From assembly GCA_020852255.1 (NCBI GenBank), contig JADZBD010000018.1, positions 60,842 through 124,841 of the forward strand: 64,000 bases of DNA, given 5' to 3'. Of this stretch, positions 38,079-47,963 are shown piece after piece. The notes beneath the pieces are model-generated. The model ran no database searches. It was not told the origin of the DNA and saw nothing but the letters and a program-made list of their open reading frames with translations. How positions within the stretch are numbered: position 1 is the first letter of the stretch; each line of letters opens with the position of its first letter. The position numbers and the translations under genes are program-made. This stretch comes from Bacteroidia bacterium. Lineage in GTDB: Bacteria > Bacteroidota > Bacteroidia > JADZBD01.

Positions 38079-40609
38079 TGCTGCATCTTAAAACATATCA
38101 GCAAAAGGTTTTAAATACGCTCAAGGAGTATTTGGTCTGCTTATCGGAGTTCAAAACCAAGTATGATAAATACCTGGTGGATGATCCTGAGATTGCTTCT
38201 GACTATAACTACCCCAAAAAAGCCTGGGAGAAAGTGCATGGCGGGGTGTATTTATCAAAACAGAATGGATTGAAAGAGCCGCTGCCAGATATGTACCTGA
38301 AGGTTCCTACGGGCGGTGGAAAGACATTGCTGGCCTGCCATTCGATTGATCTGATCCATAAAGCATTCCTGAAAAAGCAAACAGGATTTGTACTTTGGAT
38401 CGTTCCAACCACACAGATTTATCGGCAAACCATATCCCATCTGCGGAACCGGGAGCATCATTACCGGCAAACGCTGGATATTTCAAGCGGAGGAAGAACT
38501 CTTATAAAAGAGAAGGGCGATCTGTTTAGCAGGGCTGATGTAGAAGGAAACCTGGTTATTCTGCTCCTGATGCTTCCTTCTGCCAGCAGACAAAACAAGG
38601 AAACCCTTCGGATGTTTCGCGATTCGGGCGGATTTACTGACTTCTTCCCTGCCGAAGATGCTTACGAGGCGCATGAAAAACTATTGCAGGCAATTCCTAA
38701 TCTTGATTCTTACGGAGAAAAAGATGGGGTTTTTGGAAGAATGATAAAAACTTCCCTGGGGAATACATTACGATTGCTAAAACCTCTGATCCTTATTGAT
38801 GAAGGTCATAAGGCATATAGTGATAATGCCCGCGATACCATTCGCAATTTCAATCCTTCGTTTTTGTTGGAGCTGTCAGCCACACCACCTCCCAATACGA
38901 ATAAGCTGGTTGAGGTTACCGGGCGCGAGCTGAATGATGAGGAAATGATTAAGCTCGACATTCACTTAACGAATAAGACCAGCCTGGATTGGAAGGACAC
39001 GATGCTCTGTTCGGTTGAACAACGTAAATTCCTGGAGAAGAAAGCCCGGCAGTATGAACAAAACACCGGAGAGTATATTCGACCGATCAACCTTATTCAG
39101 GTCGAAAGAACAGGAGCCGATCAGAGAGAGAAAAAATTTATCCACGCGGAAGATGTAAAGGAATTCCTGATTAAAAAGTGCAATGTTCCCGAAGGTCATA
39201 TTGCTATTAAAAGCAGCGACAAGGACGAATTGATTGAAGTAGCTGATATTTTTTCAAAGGATTGTGAAATTCGCTATATCATAACCAAACAGGCGTTGCA
39301 GGAAGGCTGGGATTGCTCGTTCGCTTATATTCTCACTATCCTCACCAATCCAACATCACAAACAGGCATAACCCAGCTTATCGGAAGAATTTTACGACAG
39401 CCAAAAGCAACGAAAACTAAGGTGAAGGAACTGGATGAGTGTTACGTTTATACTTTCCGTCAAAATGCTTCTGATCTGGTACGCAATATTGAAACCGAAC
39501 TGAGCAGCGAAGGCTTGGGTGATATCGCAGGCCGGATAACGATTGATAGCGGGGACGATGACAATGGCCGCGTTTTAAAAGAGCGTTCGACCGGATACAG
39601 AGATCCCTTTAAAAAGTTCGAGGGTAAAATATACCTACCGAAATTCGTTATACAGGAACAAAAAACCTGGCGAGACATAAATTTTGATATTGATATTCTC
39701 AGCCGAATTGATTGGGAACAAATTTCACTGAAAGAGTTAGAGGATGTTTCTCTTTCAGAAATTAGACAGAAGGAGCAGGCATTGGTCATTGGCCTATCGG
39801 ATGATGATTTAAAATTAGTAAGAGAAAAGGAACGTGTAGAAAAACAGGGAAACCTGGAGATTGATGAATCCTTTTTAACCAGGCATATCCTGGACATTGT
39901 TCCTAATCCCTGGGTAGGTTTTGAACTTGGCAGAAAAGCTATCAATATGTTCCTGAAGCGATATGACAGAGAAATGGTAGCCGCGAATTTCGTTTTCATC
40001 ATTGAGGAAATGAAAAAAGTATTGCAGCATGAGCGCGACAGGTTGTCGGAAATTGTGTTCAGGAGCCTGGTCAAGGAGAAAAAATTAGTGTTCTTCCTTT
40101 TGACTGAGAAGGGCGAATTCAGTATTCCACCGCGTATCAAAGTAAGAAGCAATAAACAGCTTGTCCGTTCCGATAATACCCCGATTCAGCGCAGTCTGTT
40201 CGATTATGTGCCGGAGGAAGACCTGAATGATCTGGAAAAGGCGGTGGCCATTTACCTGGATCAGCAGGAGAAGTTACTGTGGTGGTATCGCAACATGAGC
40301 AGGCAGCATTACCATATCCAGGGATGGAAACGGCACAAGATATATCCCGACTTTATTGCTTCAGACACGAAAACCACCAGCAAAGCTGATTACGGAAACG
40401 TGTATGTTCTCGAAACGAAAGGTCTTCACCTGAAAAACGAGGATACAAAATACAAGCAGGACGTTTTCGCGCTGTGCAATGAACTTGGGACAAAGAAAGC
40501 ATGGAAAGAGCTTGATCTTGATTTTCCTGATAAGAAATTCGAGTTTCAGGTCATATTTGAGAATGAATGGAAAAGTAAGGTCAATAGAATAATTGAAGCA
40601 GTTAGCTAA
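38078..40609 (+). CDS. res: Type III restriction Res subunit (helicase-nuclease)
   Basis: 843-residue ATP-dependent restriction subunit that translocates or diffuses from unmethylated sites and cuts DNA. Walker A is VPTGGGKT (76-83), the DEAD-box-like motif LIDEGHKAYS is near 240, SATPPPN follows, and QEGWDCSF with TQLIGRILRQP forms the C-terminal helicase motifs. The nuclease core YGNVYVLETKG lies near the C-terminus (PD-(D/E)XK, ETK). It works as a complex with Mod encoded immediately upstream. It appears intact. Confidence 0.92.
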   Translation: MLHLKTYQQKVLNTLKEYLVCLSEFKTKYDKYLVDDPEIASDYNYPKKAWEKVHGGVYLSKQNGLKEPLPDMYLKVPTGGGKTLLACHSIDLIHKAFLKKQTGFVLWIVPTTQIYRQTISHLRNREHHYRQTLDISSGGRTLIKEKGDLFSRADVEGNLVILLLMLPSASRQNKETLRMFRDSGGFTDFFPAEDAYEAHEKLLQAIPNLDSYGEKDGVFGRMIKTSLGNTLRLLKPLILIDEGHKAYSDNARDTIRNFNPSFLLELSATPPPNTNKLVEVTGRELNDEEMIKLDIHLTNKTSLDWKDTMLCSVEQRKFLEKKARQYEQNTGEYIRPINLIQVERTGADQREKKFIHAEDVKEFLIKKCNVPEGHIAIKSSDKDELIEVADIFSKDCEIRYIITKQALQEGWDCSFAYILTILTNPTSQTGITQLIGRILRQPKATKTKVKELDECYVYTFRQNASDLVRNIETELSSEGLGDIAGRITIDSGDDDNGRVLKERSTGYRDPFKKFEGKIYLPKFVIQEQKTWRDINFDIDILSRIDWEQISLKELEDVSLSEIRQKEQALVIGLSDDDLKLVREKERVEKQGNLEIDESFLTRHILDIVPNPWVGFELGRKAINMFLKRYDREMVAANFVFIIEEMKKVLQHERDRLSEIVFRSLVKEKKLVFFLLTEKGEFSIPPRIKVRSNKQLVRSDNTPIQRSLFDYVPEEDLNDLEKAVAIYLDQQEKLLWWYRNMSRQHYHIQGWKRHKIYPDFIASDTKTTSKADYGNVYVLETKGLHLKNEDTKYKQDVFALCNELGTKKAWKELDLDFPDKKFEFQVIFENEWKSKVNRIIEAVS

Positions 40610-40626
40610 ATGAGCTATTATCTCAA

Positions 40627-42717
40627 ATGAGAGTATTTAAAATAGAAATTGAGAATTACCGGCTGTTGAGGGACTTTTCTATGGATTTGGAAAAGGAACT
40701 TTCTTTGGTAATCGGGAAAAATAACACTGGAAAGACTTCGATTCTATCAGCTCTTGACAAGTTTTTGGGAAATTACGAAAGAGCTAAATTTACTTTTGAC
40801 GATTTCAATATTGCTTTTAAGAAAGTATTGAAAGGAGAAATAGAAGCCGCAGATGGTATAGTTGAGGGGGACTACAAACGATTAGGCATTAGGCTCAGGC
40901 TGTTTGTCGAATATTCAGATGCAGACAACCTTTCCAACATCAGCCGGGTAATGATGGATTTGAACCCGGATAATAATGTGATTGTACTTGGCTTTGACTA
41001 TACACTCGACTATTACGGATATACCCGTCTCAGAAGTGATTACAGGGAGTTTGAAGCAAAGGAAAAACAGAAGGAGCAGGAGAAAAATGGGTACAAGCCC
41101 CGTACATTAATTGATTTCTTAAAGTCAAATCATGCGGCATATTTTAAAACAGGTAGGCGATCATTGGTCTACGATCCAGCGACAAAAAAATCAAGTGAAG
41201 ATAAATCTATTGACCTGGATTCTGAAAAAATAAGTGTTGCTGATATTATCAATTTCAAATACATCAGTGCAAAAAGGGATGTTGCAAATAAGGATGCTGA
41301 CAAAACTCTTTCAGGACAGACCTCAGAAATATACCGCAGCACTGTTAATGGAGACGAAGAAAATCAAGCTGTTGCAGACTTTAAAGATAAACTTAGTGAA
41401 ACTGACACGGATTTAAGCGGCATATACAGAACGTTGTTTGCTGAAATTATTCAGAAGGTGAAGGATTTCGGGGGCGTAAAAATCAATGAATCTGAGATTG
41501 AGATTATATCTACGCTGCAACATAGGGAATTGCTCGAAGGAAACACAACGGTTGTTTATAAACATGATGAGGATAATCATCTTCCCGAACATTACAATGG
41601 ATTGGGCTATATGAACCTCATCAGCATGATTTTTGAAATCGAAATACTTGTTCATGAGTTTAAACGTGAAAAGGATAAAAAGCCGGCAGACATAAACCTA
41701 CTCTTTATTGAAGAACCGGAAGCGCATACTCATCCCCAAATGCAGTATATATTTATAAAGAATATCAAGAAATTACTCGATAAAGGAATTAAGCGGGAAG
41801 ACGGAGAGAACAGGGAATTACAATATGTTATAAGCACGCATTCAGCTTGCATTGTAGCGGACAGCGATTTTGACGATCTTAAGTATCTGAAAAAGGATAA
41901 GGACAAGGGAATAATAGCCAGGAATCTAAAAGACCTGAAGAATGAATACGATACTGAAACAACACAGTACCAGTTCCTGAAGCAATATCTTACTATTAGC
42001 CGCGCAGAAATATTTTTTGCTGACAAAGCAGTTTTGATCGAAGGCGATACTGAACGAATCCTTATCCCCACTCTCATGCGTAAGGTGGATATTGAAGAAG
42101 AAGAAAAATACTCTGCATCTGGTGGACAGGATGAATATCTGCCATTGCTTTCTCAAAATATTTCGATTATTGAAGTTGGTGCGTACTCTCAGATATTTGA
42201 AAAATTCATTGACTTCTTAGGTATTAAAGCACTTATCATTACTGACCTTGATGCGGTTAATGGCGATGGAAAAAAATGCGAAGTCGCAACCGGTGTGGAT
42301 TACAGCAATGAAGCCATTAGGTTCTTCTTTAATAGTCCAACGTTGGCTAATTTGAGAGGATTTACACTTGTAAACAAACTATTTAATAAGGTAGCTGGCT
42401 CATGGACAAATCATGCTGATGGCCAACTGAGTGTTGTTTATCAAACCGAAGAAGTTGGTTACAATGCCAGAAGTTTTGAGGACGCATTTATTCATATCAA
42501 TAAAGGTTATGTAAATGACAACAAGGCTGGCTTTAGAGGACTTCAAAATAAAGAGCTCTTTGAAAACGGAGCCAATGCCTACGAATTGGCCGAAAAATGT
42601 ATAAAAAAGAAAACACATTTTGCTTTGGACATTCTGTATCACAGTAATGCTGATTTTAATAACTGGAAAATTCCCGCTTACATCAAAGAAGGTTTACTAT
42701 GGCTGAAGAAAGACTAA
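40627..42717 (+). CDS. OLD-family ATPase/TOPRIM nuclease (GajA-like)
   Basis: 696 residues. An ABC-type ATPase head: Walker A IGKNNTGKTSIL (about 29-40) and Walker B LLFIEEPEAHTHPQ (about 358-371); then a TOPRIM nuclease domain with VLIEGDTER (about 470) and IITDLDAVNGDG (about 534). With the UvrD-like gene that overlaps its 3' end by 19 bases, this is the gene pair of the Gabija anti-phage system or a class 2 OLD relative. Both proteins are longer than the reference Gabija pair, so I call it Gabija-like. Confidence 0.8.
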   Translation: MRVFKIEIENYRLLRDFSMDLEKELSLVIGKNNTGKTSILSALDKFLGNYERAKFTFDDFNIAFKKVLKGEIEAADGIVEGDYKRLGIRLRLFVEYSDADNLSNISRVMMDLNPDNNVIVLGFDYTLDYYGYTRLRSDYREFEAKEKQKEQEKNGYKPRTLIDFLKSNHAAYFKTGRRSLVYDPATKKSSEDKSIDLDSEKISVADIINFKYISAKRDVANKDADKTLSGQTSEIYRSTVNGDEENQAVADFKDKLSETDTDLSGIYRTLFAEIIQKVKDFGGVKINESEIEIISTLQHRELLEGNTTVVYKHDEDNHLPEHYNGLGYMNLISMIFEIEILVHEFKREKDKKPADINLLFIEEPEAHTHPQMQYIFIKNIKKLLDKGIKREDGENRELQYVISTHSACIVADSDFDDLKYLKKDKDKGIIARNLKDLKNEYDTETTQYQFLKQYLTISRAEIFFADKAVLIEGDTERILIPTLMRKVDIEEEEKYSASGGQDEYLPLLSQNISIIEVGAYSQIFEKFIDFLGIKALIITDLDAVNGDGKKCEVATGVDYSNEAIRFFFNSPTLANLRGFTLVNKLFNKVAGSWTNHADGQLSVVYQTEEVGYNARSFEDAFIHINKGYVNDNKAGFRGLQNKELFENGANAYELAEKCIKKKTHFALDILYHSNADFNNWKIPAYIKEGLLWLKKD

Positions 42718-44624
42718 AATTAGAGCCGGAAGTGCGGGAAATATTTCAATGCATTGATGGCAAACGTAACTTTTTGCTAAGCGGGGGCGCAGGAAGTGGT
42801 AAGACCTATTCGTTAGTTCAAGTTATTCGGCAGGTTATTGCTGAGAATCCAACGGCTATGGTAGCCTGCATGACATATACCAATGCAGCAGTTAAAGAAA
42901 TTGAAGAACGGGTAAACCACAAGAACCTGAATGTATCGACCATTCATGATTTCCTATGGGACAACATCAAGCATTTTCAGAAGGAACTCAAATCAAGTAT
43001 CATTGATTTAGCGAACGAAGATGATGCAAAAATTTCTATTGATGAAGATAAACCCATTCCGAATAATTATTTTGACGAACTTGAAAAAGGCATTCAATAT
43101 AAAGAGTTCTTAAAACTCAAAGAGGGCATTATTTCCCATGATGAATTATTGATCGTGGCAAACGGCCTCTTTGAAAAATATCCCAAGCTCAGCGCCATTG
43201 TTAAAGATAAGTACCAGTTCATATTTATTGACGAGTACCAGGATACAAATACGGCTGTTGTAGATATTCTTCTGAATCACTTCAAGAAAAGTGAAAGAAA
43301 AAATCTTATCGGCTTTTTTGGAGACGCTATGCAATCCATTTATGATGACGGCATTGGTAATCTTGATCAATATAAAGGAGAGACTGTGGATACTGTGAAG
43401 GAAATTAAGAAACCCCAAAACAGGAGGAGCCCTCGCAGAGTAATTGATCTGGCAAACAGACTAAGAACGGACGGTATTACCCAAGAACCATCATCTGATG
43501 GAAAAGCACCAAATATGACAGGTGGCCAGATAAAGGAAGGGAACGTTCTGTTTATTCATTCAGCGAATGGTGATGTTTCGGTAGTAAAGCAATACTTGAG
43601 TGAGAATCATGGATGGAACTTTGAAAACGCAGAGGAAACAAAAGAGCTGAACCTGACGCACAACTTGATTGCGGATAAGGCGGGGTTTAGAACACTTATG
43701 GATATTTATGATAAGGACTTGATACTGAGTTATAGAGACAGACTTAAAAAGTATATCAAGGACAAGGCAATAACCACTGATTTTACGCAAAAAACATTTG
43801 GAGAAGTTGTTGCAGCTTTGACTAATGGTAAATCAGGTCGCGAACTGAATTCGGTCAACCCAACAGCTTCTATGCAAACTTTCATAGATCAAAATCAGCC
43901 ACTTTACCAGGCTGCATCGAACTATAATTATGAGATGTTTTCAAAAATCTATGTCAATAAAGATCAACTATTGGATGATAAAAAGCAGAATGAGGACGAT
44001 GAGAACAAAAAGGGCTCAAAGCGGGACAACCTGATAAAGCATCTTTTTAGGATTCAAAACAATATCGTGCTATATCAATCTGGCAGGTATAACGAATTTT
44101 TGCGAGCAACGGATTATAGAGATAGGATTGTCAGTATTGCAGCTAAAAGAATTTTGAAAGATAATATCGAAAGCCTTATCAATGTAGGGGACAAGACCAT
44201 TGAGCAGGTAATAAATGATGCACATGAAAAAGATATTTGTCTAAAAGATGATAAGTTGGAAGATTTCAAATTAAAGAAGGAATACCTGTACAATAGAGTA
44301 AAGGGAGTTAAGTATAGCGAATTCCAAAAGTTATATGATTATCTGGAAGGAAAAACACCATTTTCTACGCAACACAAAACAAAAGGAACGGAGTTCGATA
44401 ATGTCTTAGTTATATTGGATAATGGAGGTTGGAATAAATATAACTTTGAAAATGTGTTTTTAAATTCAGGTACGCAGAGCGTTTTGGAAAGAACCCAAAA
44501 GATATTTTATGTATGCTGTACTCGAGCTAAAGAGAATTTAGCAGTGTTCTATCACAATGCCAGTCCGCAAGTGGTAGCTAAGGCAATGGAATGGTTTGGT
44601 GCAGGAAGCGTTGTGTCGCTTTAG
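42699..44624 (+). CDS. UvrD/Rep-like superfamily I helicase (GajB-like)
   Basis: 641 residues. Walker A SGGAGSGKTYSL (about 28-39), motif Ia TYTNAAVKEIEERV, motif II FIFIDEYQDTN (about 176), motif III GDAMQSIYDDG, and motif VI VCCTRAKENLAVF near the C-terminus. A central insertion (about 300-500) is not typical of UvrD. It overlaps the OLD-like nuclease gene and probably forms a complex with it; in Gabija, GajB contributes to activation of GajA. Confidence 0.8.
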   Translation: MAEERLKLEPEVREIFQCIDGKRNFLLSGGAGSGKTYSLVQVIRQVIAENPTAMVACMTYTNAAVKEIEERVNHKNLNVSTIHDFLWDNIKHFQKELKSSIIDLANEDDAKISIDEDKPIPNNYFDELEKGIQYKEFLKLKEGIISHDELLIVANGLFEKYPKLSAIVKDKYQFIFIDEYQDTNTAVVDILLNHFKKSERKNLIGFFGDAMQSIYDDGIGNLDQYKGETVDTVKEIKKPQNRRSPRRVIDLANRLRTDGITQEPSSDGKAPNMTGGQIKEGNVLFIHSANGDVSVVKQYLSENHGWNFENAEETKELNLTHNLIADKAGFRTLMDIYDKDLILSYRDRLKKYIKDKAITTDFTQKTFGEVVAALTNGKSGRELNSVNPTASMQTFIDQNQPLYQAASNYNYEMFSKIYVNKDQLLDDKKQNEDDENKKGSKRDNLIKHLFRIQNNIVLYQSGRYNEFLRATDYRDRIVSIAAKRILKDNIESLINVGDKTIEQVINDAHEKDICLKDDKLEDFKLKKEYLYNRVKGVKYSEFQKLYDYLEGKTPFSTQHKTKGTEFDNVLVILDNGGWNKYNFENVFLNSGTQSVLERTQKIFYVCCTRAKENLAVFYHNASPQVVAKAMEWFGAGSVVSL

Positions 44625-44760
44625 CCTATCAGAATATCCCGACTTTTGGGATGTATGGACGGGACAAAATGAGAGAAAGGAGAATTGGAAGGTTATTGCA
44701 GAGGCGTGGCGGGAGATACGGGCTAAAACTGATCCAGATGAATTAATAGCTAACGAATAA
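44596..44760 (+). CDS. Possible small ORF or remnant after the helicase gene
   Basis: A frame overlapping the 3' end of the helicase gene and ending in TAA at about 44760 encodes FSLSEYPDFWDVW, ENWKVIAEAWREI and DPDELIANE, a composition that looks like real protein. No ATG is present; the nearest starts are TTG/GTG near 44596. It may be the end of a decayed gene or a short real protein. Confidence 0.3.
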   Translation: MVQEALCRFSLSEYPDFWDVWTGQNERKENWKVIAEAWREIRAKTDPDELIANE

Positions 44761-44764
44761 TATC

Positions 44765-45673
44765 ATGGGTGAATTTTCAAAACGCATAGGAGAAATTGGC
44801 GAAGAAATAGTAGTCGAATTTCTTGCTTTGGTCGGATGGCATCAACCTGTCCGCAACTTTGATATTCCAAGTATTGATCCAGTCAAACATGAAAAAGATA
44901 CACATGGTCTTGATGCTTACTTCCACTATAAAAGTCCAATGATTTCAAGAACATTGGAGAACATCTTAATTTCGGTTAAATACAGCAAGGATAAATATCC
45001 AAACGCTCCCGTTGAGAAATTTAAATCTCATTACCGCGATTTGGGGATGGCAATAGAATCATTTAAAAAGTCTGAAATGAGGGCTAACACTATTAATAGC
45101 CGCTCTGATTTTGAAACAACCTTTGATAGAGGAGTAATTTTCTGGTTGAATAATATTGATGATGATTCCGTGGATATTTTGGAGAAGTTATCAAAACTTG
45201 AAGCACCAAAGGATTTTAATCATGATGGAATTTATCTTGTCGACAATAAGAAAATAGAGTTTTTCTTTAAGGCGATTGAATTTGCAAAACGAAAATATTT
45301 TGGCAAAGAAATTCAGTTTACTTACTTCAGCACAGGATTGAATAATGACAATGAAACTCCCAAAAATGGAAGCATAATGCCGATTCAATATTTGGGTTCA
45401 AATATTTTACCCATGAGGGTACAAACTGATACAGATAAAAACACTTTGATACTTTGTTCAAGAGAAAATTTTGAAGAAGAAGAATTAATAAAACTAATTG
45501 GTTTGGCTAAGAATATTACTGCAAACTACCAGTCAAATACAATTATCGCATTCCCCGACTATAATCGCTTACAACATGAGCAACTTGTCGCTAATGCCAA
45601 GTTAATAGTTGAAGAAGCGTCTTTTACTAACACTCTTTCAGTAGAAAATTTCAATCCTAATTTTAGAAACTAA
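44765..45673 (+). CDS. PD-(D/E)XK-like nuclease candidate (GAPS4a-like)
   Basis: 302 residues. The N-terminal domain fits a PD-(D/E)XK fold: helix with GEIGEEIVVEFL (about 9-20), Asp in HGLDAYF (D50) and a core strand ILISVKYS (K72), where the usual acidic residue before the Lys is Ser. The rest is mixed and variable. It resembles the nuclease partner of the GAPS4 defence system as I recall it, but I could not test that. The stop overlaps the next start by one base. Confidence 0.55.
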   Translation: MGEFSKRIGEIGEEIVVEFLALVGWHQPVRNFDIPSIDPVKHEKDTHGLDAYFHYKSPMISRTLENILISVKYSKDKYPNAPVEKFKSHYRDLGMAIESFKKSEMRANTINSRSDFETTFDRGVIFWLNNIDDDSVDILEKLSKLEAPKDFNHDGIYLVDNKKIEFFFKAIEFAKRKYFGKEIQFTYFSTGLNNDNETPKNGSIMPIQYLGSNILPMRVQTDTDKNTLILCSRENFEEEELIKLIGLAKNITANYQSNTIIAFPDYNRLQHEQLVANAKLIVEEASFTNTLSVENFNPNFRN

Positions 45674-46830
45674 TGGAGAAAATAAATGACAATATAAATC
45701 GCTTCCTTCCATTCGGAGATTCATTAAGAGCAATACTCCAGCATGATTCTATTAAGGATAGGGAAAGAAGACAGCTTCTGAGAATGAAAGGAATTTTTGT
45801 GAATAACTGTGATGAGGATAGTACTTTTCCAATTCTTACAACTTCATTATTAAGTCCGAATGAATTTGAGTTTCTGAAAGAGAAACTTCAAGCAAAGGAG
45901 GATAGAGAAAAAACAATAACAAGAACTTTGGATTGGGAAACAAACAAAAATTTAATTGCCGCCATTCCTGATAATTTCAATATTCAAGAAGTGATTAAAA
46001 CGAATTTCCCAAAGTATAAGGTAATTGGAAACCCAAACTTTAAGATGATTGACAATAATCCAAATAGAATTTCTTTGGATTTTAAATGTGAAACCAACAA
46101 TTACAGCAAGGCATGGTTCCGTGGCAAAAATGAATTCAAAGGCAAAGTAACCTTTGAAAAAATCACAACGAAGGACAATAAAGTTCAATTACAGATCATT
46201 CACACTTCACCAGAGACAACTGATATTGCAGAGAAAGTTTCAAAGAGTTTGGAAAAACATTTCAAAGCAAACAACTACATGAATCCCCAAAAGGAAATTC
46301 AAAGGATTCTTTATAGAGATTTCACAAACGAGGAAAGAATTCAATTTTTATTGGGCATGACCGAAGGCAATGATATTTTTACTTACACAAAAGCCACCTT
46401 TTTGGATATAGGACCCGATCCGACTGAAACATTACATAGTGATATCAGATGGCTTGAATTGGCTAAAGTCCGGGAATTAAATATTAATGGCGAAAAGCTG
46501 CATGAGCTTCCTTTTTTGAAGGATAAAAAATTACACAAGTTTATGGAGTTATCTGAAATGGAAATAATTTATGATTTTCAACTTCCTTCTGTTGAAGGCA
46601 GTTGCATAATTCGTTTTGGGTTTAACGGCTATGATTTTAAAAAGAGAATTGGGAATATTGAGTTCGTTGTGGATATTCCGAAAATTTATCCAAAAGATGA
46701 ATATTCAGCCACTCCCATTTCAGCAATAAAAACTCAACTGTTCAAGGAATTTGAAAATTTTAAGACTGAAAAACATGAGTGGTGCAAACTTCAAAATCTC
46801 AGCAAACAATTTACTGTGCCAAATTCATGA
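45673..46830 (+). CDS. Unknown partner protein (GAPS4b-like?)
   Basis: 385 residues, no TM and no clear catalytic motif. The N-terminal about 100 are helical (RERRQLLRMKGIFVNN, SPNEFEFLKEKLQ), and the rest is mixed with many strands (ISLDFKCETNNYSKAWFRG, SCIIRFGFNGYDF). It is coupled to the PD-(D/E)XK gene (TAATG) and to the NdpA-like gene (ATGA), so it works in one complex or pathway with them. A GAPS4b relationship is suggested by the pairing only. Confidence 0.55.
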   Translation: MEKINDNINRFLPFGDSLRAILQHDSIKDRERRQLLRMKGIFVNNCDEDSTFPILTTSLLSPNEFEFLKEKLQAKEDREKTITRTLDWETNKNLIAAIPDNFNIQEVIKTNFPKYKVIGNPNFKMIDNNPNRISLDFKCETNNYSKAWFRGKNEFKGKVTFEKITTKDNKVQLQIIHTSPETTDIAEKVSKSLEKHFKANNYMNPQKEIQRILYRDFTNEERIQFLLGMTEGNDIFTYTKATFLDIGPDPTETLHSDIRWLELAKVRELNINGEKLHELPFLKDKKLHKFMELSEMEIIYDFQLPSVEGSCIIRFGFNGYDFKKRIGNIEFVVDIPKIYPKDEYSATPISAIKTQLFKEFENFKTEKHEWCKLQNLSKQFTVPNS

Positions 46831-47873
46831 CAACATTAGATTTTACACAAATAGAGCTTAGGAGCCTGATTACTCATCATGTTGGAAGCAAATTGAGAGA
46901 TGAAAGGATTTCTCTCTCAAATGAACTATCAAGCATTGCGGATGAAACGAAGGATTTTCTACTAAAATATTTCTTATTGCCAATAAAAACTGAAGAATTT
47001 TATTCCTTTTCCCATTCTGTACGGCTCAATCTAAATGAAATATATACGGTGGTGGAAAATGTTTTCTCGAAACCGAAATCATTTATTGAATCGTCCCAAA
47101 GTATTGCTAAACTGCTTTATGAACAATCAATGCACCCGAAAATCCAGGAGGGAGAACTAAATGTAGCCTTTTTTTCAAATATCATTTTGGATGATGAAGT
47201 TGTTGACGCAATTGGAATATTTAAATCGGAGACGAATGTTCCATTCCTTAAAATGAAAAGTCAAAAATCGAAATATAACATCCATCATGACTACGGGTTT
47301 GAAATTAAGGGAATGGATAAGGGTTGCATCATATTCAATACTGACCATAAGAAGGGATATAAGATTTTGATCGTGGATAATGCGAATAAGTCGGCAGAGG
47401 CACAATATTGGAAGGATGACTTTTTGAAAGTTAGGCCAATTAGTAACGAGTTTCATCAGACAAATCAATTCTTGAGTATCGCTAAGAATTTTGTTACTAA
47501 GCAACTTTTGGATGAATTCGAGGTGGGTAAGGCAGACCAAATTGAACTATTGAATCGCTCTGTTGAATATTTTAAAACGCATGAGAGTTTTGAAAAAAAG
47601 GAGTTTGAAAAAGAAGTGTTTCAAGACTCAGAAATTATAAAATCATTCCGAAAGTTCGATTCAACTTATAGAGAGGACCATGATATTGAATTGGCTGAAA
47701 GTTTTGATATTTCGCCACAAGCAGTTAAACGGCAATCGAGGGTTTTCAAGAGTGTTCTGAAATTGGATAAAAACTTCCACATTTACATTCATGGAAATCG
47801 GGAGATGATTCAGCAAGGAGTTGAAAAGGACGGAAGGAAGTATTATAAAATTTATTATAGCGAAGAATCTTGA
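46827..47873 (+). CDS. NdpA/YejK-like nucleoid-associated protein
   Basis: 348 residues from ATG 46827 (MTTLDFTQIELRSLITHHVG), which overlaps the previous stop. The layout matches the 37-kDa nucleoid-associated family: N-terminal IxxLxxHxVG-like opening, then GCIIFNTDHKKGYKILIVDN, AQYWKDDFLKVRPI and a helical C-terminus. Family members bind DNA non-specifically. As the third gene of a coupled defence-like operon it may bind target DNA; that is inferred. Confidence 0.75.
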   Translation: MTTLDFTQIELRSLITHHVGSKLRDERISLSNELSSIADETKDFLLKYFLLPIKTEEFYSFSHSVRLNLNEIYTVVENVFSKPKSFIESSQSIAKLLYEQSMHPKIQEGELNVAFFSNIILDDEVVDAIGIFKSETNVPFLKMKSQKSKYNIHHDYGFEIKGMDKGCIIFNTDHKKGYKILIVDNANKSAEAQYWKDDFLKVRPISNEFHQTNQFLSIAKNFVTKQLLDEFEVGKADQIELLNRSVEYFKTHESFEKKEFEKEVFQDSEIIKSFRKFDSTYREDHDIELAESFDISPQAVKRQSRVFKSVLKLDKNFHIYIHGNREMIQQGVEKDGRKYYKIYYSEES

Positions 47874-47963
47874 GGAATTTATCGCCTGAATGAATACGGG
47901 TGATACGGCAAGGAAGGAGAATTCCTCCCAAAATTTATTTTATTACTTTAGCATCATAAAATA

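Noticed and set aside
39460..40152. 230-residue minus-strand frame opposite res
   Set aside because: Antisense shadow of an intact, well-conserved Res subunit.
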